Of a DNA stretch of 14,914 nucleotides, positions 6,247-13,405 are shown piece after piece; position 1 is the stretch's first letter, and each line of letters opens with the position of its first letter. The DNA is from Rhodospirillales bacterium. Lineage in GTDB: Bacteria > Pseudomonadota > Alphaproteobacteria > Rhodospirillales > JABHCV01. The notes beneath the pieces were generated by a model. That model was given only the letters and a program-made list of their open reading frames with translations. It was not told where the DNA came from and did no database searches. The stretch spans positions 1 through 14,914 of the forward strand of contig JADHSW010000055.1 in assembly GCA_016776705.1 (NCBI GenBank), in the 5' to 3' direction. The position numbers and the translations under genes are program-made.

Positions 6247-7740
6247 TTAGGCCCCAATTTCGGGGAAACGGATATTGAACGTCGTGCCGACGTCGCTCCC
6301 GGTGACAAAATCAATCGTTCCGGACATCCCTTCACACAATGCCTTGCTGATGGGAAGGCCAAGGCCCGTACCGGCGTTTTCACGTGATGAAGATGAATCC
6401 AGCTGGGTGAAATGGTCAAACATTTCATCTTTGAACTCATCAGGAATGCCCGGACCGTAGTCCTGTACCGAAACAACGACAGAACCGTTCAGTCTTGAGA
6501 TTGCAATTTCAATGTCACTGTTTGCGGGGGAAAACTTGGCGGCATTCGATAAAAGGTTTCGCAGGATCTGCTCATACCTGTGTTCATTTATTTCTGCGAA
6601 GGCCCTTATTTCTGGCGTCTTGAAGATAAAATTGACGGATTGCAATCTTGCATACCCCAAATTGTCTTTAATGACGCTGGACGTCAGCTCACCAATTTCA
6701 TGAGGGGTTGTTTCTATTTCCAGGGCGCCGGAAATAATTTTTTCGTAATCCAGTAATTCGTTTACCAGACGCAGCATCGCATCGCTGTTGCGTATGCCAA
6801 TGGAAAGCAGGTCCTTCTCTTTTTCTGAAATGGTTTCCTTCAGCGAAAACTCCAGTAGTCGAAGGCTGCCTTTTATGGAGGTAAGCGGCGTGCGTAGTTC
6901 GTGGCTCATGGTGGCCAGAAACTCTGATTTAGCCAGGCTGGCTTTTTCTGCGGCAAGATTGGCGTTTTTAAGCTCGGTGATATCAACCCGGAAACCGACA
7001 ATGCCCCCGTCGGGTGTTTTTCGTTCCGCTATTCTTAACCAACGCCCATCGGAATGCTTCTGTTCAATGATCAAATTGGCTTTTTGATGGAGCGCCATGC
7101 GCTCGGTGACCCATTCCTCGATGCGGCCCTTGGCGGCCTCATACTCTCCACGTCTGGCGCCTTCGCGAATAATGTCCTCGAAAAGAGCGCCGGGCACGAT
7201 GAGGTCCCGGGATTTTGGATAGTACTCCCGGTATTTTTCGTTACACAGAACCAGACGATCATCCTTGTCGTAGTAGACAAATCCTTCGTCAATTATCTCA
7301 AGGGCGTTAAGGAGCCGGTGTTTTGACGTCTCGGCCTCATGGGACAGGGCGATCTCGTTTGATATGTCCCGGGCGACGCCGCGATAACCGATAAAAATAC
7401 CGGATTCGTCAAAAAACGGCTCGCCACTGGTTGATATCCAGCACTCCCGGCTGGGACCATTGCGTTTATAGCGAAAATCATAAAAGGGTCTGTGGGCCTT
7501 CAGGGCTTCAATGTGATCGGATAAATCCTCATCGTTCAGGCATCTGCTGAGCAAATCGATTCGGGCTTTGCCAATATGCCACTTGGCAGGGGTTCCCGTA
7601 TTCGCTTCTACATTTTCGCTCATGTAGACAAATCGGTTCTGGTCGTCGGTTTCCCAGAACCATCCATCGATAAGTCTTGAATAATCTTCAAGATGGTTCA
7701 TGGACCGGGGGATGTTTAAATAGCTGTCCACTGAAAGCAC
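6247..7740 (-). CDS. PAS-PAS sensor histidine kinase (soluble)
   Basis: The predicted hybrid-free sensor kinase has about 497 residues. Domains in order are a PAS/PAC domain (about 20-128, ending YRGVARDIS), a PAS_7-type domain (about 141-258, ending GFRVDITELK), a HisKA dimerisation domain with phospho-acceptor H280 in SHELRTPL, and an HATPase domain with N-box N399, DYGPGIP (427-433) and GTGLGLPISK (457-466). There is no membrane segment, so the signal is probably cytoplasmic. The start is uncertain: GTG at 7740, GTG at 7731 or ATG at 7701 are all possible, and none has a good ribosome site. A TATAAT lies on the minus strand at 7769-7764 without a clear -35. No response regulator is adjacent; the nearest is the CheY-like gene at 1421-1975, so the kinase is an orphan here. 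Its catalytic residues appear intact. Confidence 0.94.
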   Translation of the reverse strand: MLSVDSYLNIPRSMNHLEDYSRLIDGWFWETDDQNRFVYMSENVEANTGTPAKWHIGKARIDLLSRCLNDEDLSDHIEALKAHRPFYDFRYKRNGPSRECWISTSGEPFFDESGIFIGYRGVARDISNEIALSHEAETSKHRLLNALEIIDEGFVYYDKDDRLVLCNEKYREYYPKSRDLIVPGALFEDIIREGARRGEYEAAKGRIEEWVTERMALHQKANLIIEQKHSDGRWLRIAERKTPDGGIVGFRVDITELKNANLAAEKASLAKSEFLATMSHELRTPLTSIKGSLRLLEFSLKETISEKEKDLLSIGIRNSDAMLRLVNELLDYEKIISGALEIETTPHEIGELTSSVIKDNLGYARLQSVNFIFKTPEIRAFAEINEHRYEQILRNLLSNAAKFSPANSDIEIAISRLNGSVVVSVQDYGPGIPDEFKDEMFDHFTQLDSSSSRENAGTGLGLPISKALCEGMSGTIDFVTGSDVGTTFNIRFPEIGA

Positions 7741-7815
7741 TCGTTAAACGCCAGAAAGTTTTTATTATAAACTATTCAGAGGTGTTGGTTGGGCGTTCAG
7801 GTTTCAAGGAATTTT

Positions 7816-8976
7816 TCAGCCGATCACCGGCATTTCCCCTGGCGCACGGCGGCTCAGGTATTGGGCGCCGTCATTAGTGATGACGATGTTTTCCTCGTGC
7901 ACCATCTGCTTGCCCGTGGCCATGGTCATTCCCGGCTCAAGCGTCAGCACCATGCCCGCTTCCAGTGTGGTTTTGTCCACGGGCGTTATCGACGGGCCTT
8001 CGGTCAGTTGCATTCCCAGGAAATGGCCCATGCGCCCGACATCGTTTCCCATTGATCCCCCGGCTTGCAAGACCGCCGCCATGGCGGCCCACAAATCCGT
8101 CGTCGTCGCGCCCGGACGTGCGGCCTGGAAACCGGCGTCGGTGGCCTGATAGACGATGTCATAGGCGCGCTTTGCGGCGTTGCAGGGGCCGCCGAAAGCA
8201 TAGTTGCGATCAAAGTCACAGAAGTAGCCGTCATAGGTTGCGCCGGTGTCGATAATAAGGATGTCGCCGGTCTCAATTACCCGCTCGGTCGGTCCCATGA
8301 TAATGCTTTCGTATCCACCTGGGCCTGAACCGGCGATCAGGTAAGGTACCGAATCGGCTCCGCGCTGCAACAGATCGACAGTCATGCGGCGGCAATTCTG
8401 GCGTTCGGTCTCTCCGGCTTTCAGGGACTCGGGCAGGGCCTCGAAGGTGTCTGACGCCAATTGGCAAATGTAATGAATTTTGGCGATTTCCTCTGCCGAC
8501 TTGATATCACGCAAAGTGCGTATCAGGGGTGCTGCGTCAACGAACTCATGGGCATTCTGTAATTTCAGAAAGTCGGCCATGGGCATGCGCAGGTGGCTTT
8601 CGTGTCCCATGGGCGTGCCGATGCGTCCATGACGTTTGGGGATTTCTGCGAAGAGCTGGCTCAAAAGCGTCATGCCGTCATCGTCGGGCTGCGGGGCCGG
8701 CCAGGTTCGAATATCGTCGACCCAGGTCGCCTGCATTCCGGCGATGCCAATTTCGGGGATCACCGCAATCGGGCTGCCTTCAGGCGGGACAACCAGAAAC
8801 CAGGGGCGGGTCGGGCTTTCCCAGAACTGACTGTGAAAGCCGCTGAAGTAGCGGACTTCGGGTTCGGTGCTTAAAAACAGCGCATCGACCCGTAAGTCGG
8901 CCATCAGGCGTTGTGCCCGCGCCGTGCGCTGTTCGAATTCTCTCAGGGTAAAGCCGCGTGGCGGTACTTCATGCAT
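7816..8976 (-). CDS. M24 family metallopeptidase (Xaa-Pro aminopeptidase/hydrolase-like)
   Basis: The protein has 386 residues from the ATG at 8976: an N-terminal creatinase/prolidase-like domain (about 1-155) and a C-terminal pita-bread catalytic domain. Unlike the creatinase in this window, all five dinuclear metal ligands are present: D243 and D254 (DTGATYDGYFCDFD), H318 (MGHFLG), E347 (LEPGM) and E361 (VHEENIVIT). It is therefore an active metal-dependent hydrolase, such as an X-Pro peptidase or an amide hydrolase of the ectoine-hydrolase type. The sequence alone does not settle the substrate. The ATG overlaps the last 8 bases of the upstream EamA gene, which supports this start over the TTG five codons earlier and indicates translational coupling. 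The pairing suggests that the transporter moves a substrate or product of this enzyme. I see no signal peptide, so it is cytoplasmic. Confidence 0.9.
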   Translation of the reverse strand: MHEVPPRGFTLREFEQRTARAQRLMADLRVDALFLSTEPEVRYFSGFHSQFWESPTRPWFLVVPPEGSPIAVIPEIGIAGMQATWVDDIRTWPAPQPDDDGMTLLSQLFAEIPKRHGRIGTPMGHESHLRMPMADFLKLQNAHEFVDAAPLIRTLRDIKSAEEIAKIHYICQLASDTFEALPESLKAGETERQNCRRMTVDLLQRGADSVPYLIAGSGPGGYESIIMGPTERVIETGDILIIDTGATYDGYFCDFDRNYAFGGPCNAAKRAYDIVYQATDAGFQAARPGATTTDLWAAMAAVLQAGGSMGNDVGRMGHFLGMQLTEGPSITPVDKTTLEAGMVLTLEPGMTMATGKQMVHEENIVITNDGAQYLSRRAPGEMPVIG

Positions 8977-9889
8977 GTCGACGTGTCCCAATCCAGTCAG
9001 ACGTGACCAGGGCGATTATGACAACCAGTCCCCCCAGATATTGAGTGCCTGACAGGGTTTCGCCAAGCAATAAAGCGGCGGCGGAAATGGAAATCAGCGG
9101 TTCCAGATTGTTCATGAACGCCGTCATGGTCTTGCCGATGGCCAGAATGGCTGCATATTGCAACATGATGGCCAGGGCGTACAGGATACACGCGGCCAGG
9201 AGTCCGGTTATGCCCAGACTTGTTTCCGGCGGTTGGTAGTCGTCCATCATGGTTATCATCACCACCGTCATGAACGGTATGGCGAACAGGTTGGAATAGA
9301 ATGAAATGCTGACCGGGTTGGCGTGATTTAAGGCACGGCTCGTGAACATGAAAATACACATCACCCCGCAGGCCCCCATCAGGGCAAGCACGACGCCGCG
9401 CCAATCCAGAACATCGAACGAAGGGCCAATGGCAAGGCCGATGCCGAGAAACGCGACAAGAAAGGCGATGATGCGGCCCTTGTCGATTTTCTGTTTGTCC
9501 ACGATCCAGCTCGCAGCCGCCACCATTAACGGATAGGTGTAGAACAAAAGCACGGCCAGCCCGACAGGGATATAGGCGACCGATGAAAGGTAGGTGGCCC
9601 CCTGAAAGACCGATGAAAGGCCGACCCCCAGGATGGGCATGAGGGCGGCTTTGGATATTGTGAATTTTCGCCGGATCAGGACCATTAACAGTGCGATTGC
9701 CAGGGCCGTAATAATAAATCGAATAAAGACGACGGTACCCGGATTTGAACCGCCATCATAGGCCAGTCGCGCCAGGGTCGTGTTCAGGCCCAAAAACAAG
9801 GCAGAGGTGAGGGCCATAAGCCGACCGAGTCGTTCCGTGGCGGGGGCGGAGCCTGGCTCAGAGCCGTTATTGTTGAGGTTATTTTTCAT
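8969..9889 (-). CDS. EamA-family (drug/metabolite transporter superfamily) permease
   Basis: This inner-membrane transporter of 306 residues is built from two EamA repeats of about five transmembrane helices each. After a polar, Asn-rich N-terminus of about 20 residues, hydrophobic helices run through the protein. The first repeat contains TLARLAYDGG...FIRFIITALAIALL and the YIPVGLAVLLFYTYPL motif. The second contains ISFYSNLFAIPF and the MNNLEPLISISAAALLLGETL signature, whose Pro and Glu (EP...GE) are typical of EamA helix ends. Members export or import amino acids, nucleosides or other small metabolites; substrates cannot be read from the sequence. The ATG at 9889 has AGGTG about 5 bases upstream. 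Its TGA lies inside the start region of the M24 peptidase gene (8-base overlap), so the two form an operon. It is divergent from the pnt operon across about 220 bases. Confidence 0.92.
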   Translation of the reverse strand: MKNNLNNNGSEPGSAPATERLGRLMALTSALFLGLNTTLARLAYDGGSNPGTVVFIRFIITALAIALLMVLIRRKFTISKAALMPILGVGLSSVFQGATYLSSVAYIPVGLAVLLFYTYPLMVAAASWIVDKQKIDKGRIIAFLVAFLGIGLAIGPSFDVLDWRGVVLALMGACGVMCIFMFTSRALNHANPVSISFYSNLFAIPFMTVVMITMMDDYQPPETSLGITGLLAACILYALAIMLQYAAILAIGKTMTAFMNNLEPLISISAAALLLGETLSGTQYLGGLVVIIALVTSDWIGTRRHA

Positions 9890-10023
9890 TTCGACACCTG
9901 CTTTGCGTCATCCACCAGACGATTGCAAGCTCTGTGAGATCGGCTTTTTGCCTTTAAATGAAATAAAAGCGGAAGTTTTTCAGCGCCAGGGCAACAAATT
10001 GCCAACTTTTACCAAGCCAGCCC

Positions 10024-10052
10024 TTGTCGAAACGCTGTGAAGAAGGCATAAA
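10024..10052 (+). promoter_or_regulatory. Candidate sigma-70-type promoter of the pnt operon
   Basis: TTGTCG (10024-10029) and CATAAA (10047-10052) are separated by exactly 17 bases and could be the -35 and -10 of a housekeeping promoter. Transcription would start near 10059, giving a leader of about 50 bases before the pntAA ATG. The rest of the divergent gap 9890-10110 shows a small hairpin, GGCAA/TTGCC (9990-10003), and no recognisable riboswitch. This is read by eye only. Confidence 0.4.
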
Positions 10053-10110
10053 TCCAACCGGAACAATTCCTGCCAAAAATCCGTTCGGAGAATTTAAGGA
10101 ACGTCTCAAT

Positions 10111-11322
10111 ATGAAAATCGCTATTCCCAAGGAAGGCCACGGAGAAACACGGGTCGCAGCTTCCCCGGAAGTTGTGAAGAAACTCGTAGGTCTTGGCTTT
10201 TCGGTTACAGTTGAAAAAGGTGCAGGCGCGACGGCTGCTTTTACCGACGACGCCTTCAAGGATGCCGGCGCGACCATCGCCAAGGACGCGGCCAGCGCAT
10301 TGAAAACTGCCGACATCGTCTTGAAAATTCAAGGCCCGACAACTTCAGGCGCGAAAAGCGAACTGGGGATGATGAAAAAAGGCGCCATGCTGATGGCTAG
10401 CCTGGGCGCCTTGTCCAACAAGAAAGATATGGAGGCCATCGCCAAGGCAGGCGTTACGGCCTTCGCCATGGAACTGATGCCGCGCATCACCCGCGCGCAA
10501 AGCATGGACATCCTGTCATCCCAGTCAAACCTTGCCGGATATAAATCCGTGCTGGATGCGGCCAATGAATACGGCAGTGCTTTCCCGATGATGATGACGG
10601 CCGCTGGAACGATCGCCCCGGCAAAGGTCTTTGTCATGGGCGTTGGCGTCGCTGGCCTTCAGGCCATCGCCACCGCCAAGCGCCTTGGCGCTATCGTCAC
10701 CGCAACGGACGTTCGCCCGGCAACCAAGGAACAGGTCGAAAGCCTGGGTGGCAAGTTCCTTGAAGTTGATGCTGAAATGGAAAAGGACGCGCAGACCGCT
10801 GGCGGATACGCCAAGGAAATGCCGCCAGAATATTTTGAAAAGCAGAAGCAGGTCGTCTCCGAGCATATCAAAAAACAGGACATCGTCATCACCACGGCGC
10901 TGATCCCCGGTCGTCCGGCACCTGTACTGGTCACTGAAGATATGGTCAAGTCCATGAAGGCCGGCGCGGTGATCGTGGATCTGGCCGTCGAGGCAGGCGG
11001 CAACTGCCCGCTTTCAGAATTGGGCAAGGTTGTCCAGAAGCACGGCGTAAAGATCGTCGGCCATGAGAACGTCCCGGGACGTTTGGCCGAAGACGCAAGC
11101 GCGCTGTTTGCCAAAAACCTGTTTAACTTCCTCAGCCCGCATGTTGATAGCGAAACCAAGGCTTTTAACATCAACTGGGAAGATGAAACCATCACCGGCA
11201 CCTGCGTTACCCGCGACGGCAAGATCGTCCATCCGCGGCTGACAGAACAACAGGCGGAAAAGAAAACACCCGCCAAGACAACCGACATAGCGGAAGAAGA
11301 CACCGCAAGTAAGGGGGAATAG
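10111..11322 (+). CDS. pntAA: NAD(P) transhydrogenase subunit alpha part 1 (NAD(H)-binding domain I)
   Basis: This is the soluble NAD(H)-binding subunit of the proton-translocating transhydrogenase, which transfers hydride from NADH to NADP+ at the inner membrane. It has 403 residues. It resembles the Rhodospirillum rubrum subunit, with a constant offset of two in the residues I can place: R125, Q130, D133 and S136 of the RQD loop, and D200 of the Rossmann fold, which follows GVGVAGLQAIATAKRLG (177-193). The C-terminal 25 residues form a charged, probably flexible tail. The ATG at 10111 is preferred to an earlier in-frame TTG at 10024, which lies in the putative -35; family similarity starts exactly at MKIAIPKE, and TAAGGA lies about 10 bases upstream. 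It is first in a three-gene operon, with pntAB starting 3 bases after its TAG. Confidence 0.97.
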   Translation: MKIAIPKEGHGETRVAASPEVVKKLVGLGFSVTVEKGAGATAAFTDDAFKDAGATIAKDAASALKTADIVLKIQGPTTSGAKSELGMMKKGAMLMASLGALSNKKDMEAIAKAGVTAFAMELMPRITRAQSMDILSSQSNLAGYKSVLDAANEYGSAFPMMMTAAGTIAPAKVFVMGVGVAGLQAIATAKRLGAIVTATDVRPATKEQVESLGGKFLEVDAEMEKDAQTAGGYAKEMPPEYFEKQKQVVSEHIKKQDIVITTALIPGRPAPVLVTEDMVKSMKAGAVIVDLAVEAGGNCPLSELGKVVQKHGVKIVGHENVPGRLAEDASALFAKNLFNFLSPHVDSETKAFNINWEDETITGTCVTRDGKIVHPRLTEQQAEKKTPAKTTDIAEEDTASKGE

Positions 11323-11324
11323 TC

Positions 11325-11735
11325 ATGGATCCGGCAACGATTGCTGATCATTCGACGAAGCTTGCCACAGACGCCGCCAAACTGGCGGAAGACGCTGTAA
11401 GAATAGCCTACGAGGCGACCCAGTTGGCCGCCGCACCGGCAGCCGGCGGAGGCGACGGGTTCCTGTCGCTGTTCACGGTTTTTGTTCTGGCCTGCTTCAT
11501 TGGCTTTTATGTGGTGTGGAGCGTCACACCGGCCCTTCATTCGCCATTGATGGCCGTGACCAATGCGATTTCATCGGTGATTATTGTCGGTGGCCTGCTT
11601 GCCGCCGGTCCCGCCGATATGGACTTCTCCAAGGTCATGGGCTTTATGGCCGTGACATTGGCATCGGTCAATATCTTCGGCGGCTTTATCGTCACCAACC
11701 GAATGTTGGCCATGTTCAAAAAGAAAAAGAAATAG
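11325..11735 (+). CDS. pntAB: NAD(P) transhydrogenase subunit alpha part 2 (membrane domain)
   Basis: This 136-residue membrane subunit completes domain II of the transhydrogenase together with PntB. The N-terminal 40 residues form an Ala-rich amphipathic stretch with a repeating LAxxA pattern (KLATDAAKLAEDAVRIA). It is followed by transmembrane helices at about 48-68, 78-95 and 102-124 and a lysine-rich C-terminus. The core YVVWSVTPALHSPLMAVTNAISSVI is the family signature. GGGGGA precedes the ATG at 11325, and the gene begins 3 bases after the pntAA stop. In E. coli this region is fused to the NAD-binding domain as one PntA; here it is separate, as in Rhodospirillum and many alphaproteobacteria. 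pntB follows after 12 bases. Confidence 0.96.
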   Translation: MDPATIADHSTKLATDAAKLAEDAVRIAYEATQLAAAPAAGGGDGFLSLFTVFVLACFIGFYVVWSVTPALHSPLMAVTNAISSVIIVGGLLAAGPADMDFSKVMGFMAVTLASVNIFGGFIVTNRMLAMFKKKKK

Positions 11736-11747
11736 GGGAGCCTGATT

Positions 11748-13145
11748 ATGACTGCAAATATGACAGGCTCTGCCTATCTCATCGCCTCGGTGTTGTTCAT
11801 TCTTTCACTGCGGGGACTTTCATCACCTGATTCGTCGCGTACCGGTGTTCTGTTCGGTATCGTCGGTATGGTTATCGCCATCTTCACGACCCTGATGGAT
11901 CCGGGCGTCGTCAGCTATTCCATGATCATCATTGGTATCCTGATCGGCGGCGCTATCGGCACCGTGATCGCACTTAAAATCCAGATGACGGCCCTGCCTC
12001 AGCTTGTTGCGGCCTTCCATTCGCTGGTCGGTTTGGCGGCTGTGTTTGTTGCCGCGTCGGCGTTTTACAATCCTGAAGCCTTCGGCATTGGAAACTTTGG
12101 AGAAATCGCAGGCGCCTCGCTGGTCGAGCTTTCCTTAGGCACGGCCATCGGCGCCATTACCTTCTCCGGCTCGGTCATCGCCTTTGCCAAGCTGCAGGGC
12201 ATCATGAGCGGCTCGCCCATTACCTTCCCCGGTCAGCACAAATTGAACGCTCTGGTGGGTATCCTTATCGTCGCCCTGATCATCATGCTGGTGCGTGGAC
12301 AGACGGAAACGGTTTTCTGGACCCTGGTTTGCCTGTCCTTCCTGATCGGCTTTCTGGTTATCATCCCCATTGGCGGAGCCGATATGCCGGTCGTGGTTTC
12401 CATGCTCAACTCCTATTCGGGCTGGGCGGCCTGCGGTATTGGCTTCACGCTTTCCAATCCGGCGCTGATTATTACCGGCGCACTGGTTGGATCATCGGGT
12501 GCGATCCTTAGCTACATCATGTGCAAAGGCATGAACCGTTCGATCTTTAACGTCCTGCTTGGCGGATTTGGTGGCGAATCCGCCGGTCCTGCTGCCGGTG
12601 GCGGCGGTGCGGAAGACCGCCCGGTCAAGTCGGGCAGTGCGGAAGATGCAGCCTTTCTGATGAAGAACGCCTCCAAGGTCATCATCGTTCCGGGTTACGG
12701 CATGGCTGTCGCCCAGGCGCAACACGCCGTGCGCGAAATGGCTGACAAGTTGAAGGAAGAAGGCGTTGAAGTTGCCTACGCCATTCACCCGGTGGCCGGA
12801 CGTATGCCCGGTCACATGAATGTGCTGCTGGCCGAAGCCAACGTGCCTTACGATGAAGTCTTCGAGCTGGAAGAGATCAACCACGAATTCGCCACCTGTG
12901 ATGTCGCCTTTGTTATCGGCGCCAACGACGTTACCAACCCGGCGGCGAAAACCGATCCTACCAGCGACATCTACGGCATGCCGATCTTCGATCTGGAGAA
13001 AGCGGGAACGGTGTTGTTCATCAAACGCTCCATGGCGACCGGTTACGCCGGTGTTAATAACGAATTGTTCTTCAACGACAGGACGATGATGTTGTTCGCC
13101 GACGCCAAGAAAATGACAGAAGAAATCGTCGTCGCCCTGGGCTAG
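11748..13145 (+). CDS. pntB: NAD(P) transhydrogenase subunit beta (membrane domain plus NADP(H)-binding domain III)
   Basis: This 465-residue subunit carries most of the proton channel and binds NADP(H). The N-terminal 265 residues hold about eight or nine transmembrane helices. H91 (AAFHSLVGL) matches the proton-channel histidine at position 91 in E. coli PntB, and GGADMPVVVSMLNSYSGWA is highly conserved. A Gly-rich linker (272-289) leads to domain III, with GYGMAVAQAQ (316-325), HPVAGRMPGHMN (347-358), GANDVTNPAA and KRSMATGYAG (426-435), which together bind NADP(H). The length and motifs are complete. GGGGAG precedes the ATG at 11748. It is the last gene of the pnt operon, and a strong intrinsic terminator follows 26 bases after its TAG. 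Confidence 0.98.
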   Translation: MTANMTGSAYLIASVLFILSLRGLSSPDSSRTGVLFGIVGMVIAIFTTLMDPGVVSYSMIIIGILIGGAIGTVIALKIQMTALPQLVAAFHSLVGLAAVFVAASAFYNPEAFGIGNFGEIAGASLVELSLGTAIGAITFSGSVIAFAKLQGIMSGSPITFPGQHKLNALVGILIVALIIMLVRGQTETVFWTLVCLSFLIGFLVIIPIGGADMPVVVSMLNSYSGWAACGIGFTLSNPALIITGALVGSSGAILSYIMCKGMNRSIFNVLLGGFGGESAGPAAGGGGAEDRPVKSGSAEDAAFLMKNASKVIIVPGYGMAVAQAQHAVREMADKLKEEGVEVAYAIHPVAGRMPGHMNVLLAEANVPYDEVFELEEINHEFATCDVAFVIGANDVTNPAAKTDPTSDIYGMPIFDLEKAGTVLFIKRSMATGYAGVNNELFFNDRTMMLFADAKKMTEEIVVALG

Positions 13146-13170
13146 AAGGTTCATTCTGTCGTAACAAAAC

Positions 13171-13208
13171 AAGGCGGGGCTCCGGAAATACCGGGGTTCC
13201 GCCTTTTT
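13171..13208 (+). terminator. Intrinsic terminator of the pnt operon
   Basis: A stem of 15 pairs (13171-13185 with 13191-13205), including three G-U wobbles, encloses an AAATA loop and runs into a T-tract at 13204-13208. It is GC-rich, starts 26 bases after the pntB stop, and fits Rho-independent termination on the plus strand. Confidence 0.9.
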
Positions 13209-13335
13209 CTTGATGTAACCAGCTCAATGCACCCCAGTTCGCGACATGAACAATTTTTTGATTTTCATAATAAAACCGTAACGAGTATAAATAAGGTAGC
13301 GAAAAAACCGATCCAGATACAAACGGTGTACAAAT

Positions 13336-13341
13336 TATAAT
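13336..13341 (+). promoter_or_regulatory. Perfect TATAAT box upstream of the PAS-only sensor
   Basis: TATAAT at 13336-13341 matches the -10 consensus exactly, but the expected -35 position (about 13313-13318) reads CCAGAT. If used, transcription would begin near 13348, which would rule out the ATT at 13340 as the sensor's start codon. The surrounding gap 13209-13405 is AT-rich, with a second TATAAA-like element near 13286-13292 and no gene. Confidence 0.25.
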
Positions 13342-13405
13342 TAGTGACAATCAAAACCCTTCGGGCAGGAATACTTCATTCAAATTAATTCTTATCGCCG
13401 CGGCC

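Noticed and set aside
10024..10110. An N-terminal extension of about 29 residues on PntAA from an upstream TTG
   Set aside because: Similarity to the family starts at MKIAIPKE (10111), which has its own TAAGGA site. The upstream part looks like promoter and leader.
10659..11540. A 293-codon minus-strand frame across pntAA and pntAB
   Set aside because: It overlaps two well-conserved transhydrogenase genes, is Ser/Ala/Pro/Cys-rich like other shadow frames, and has no start signal.
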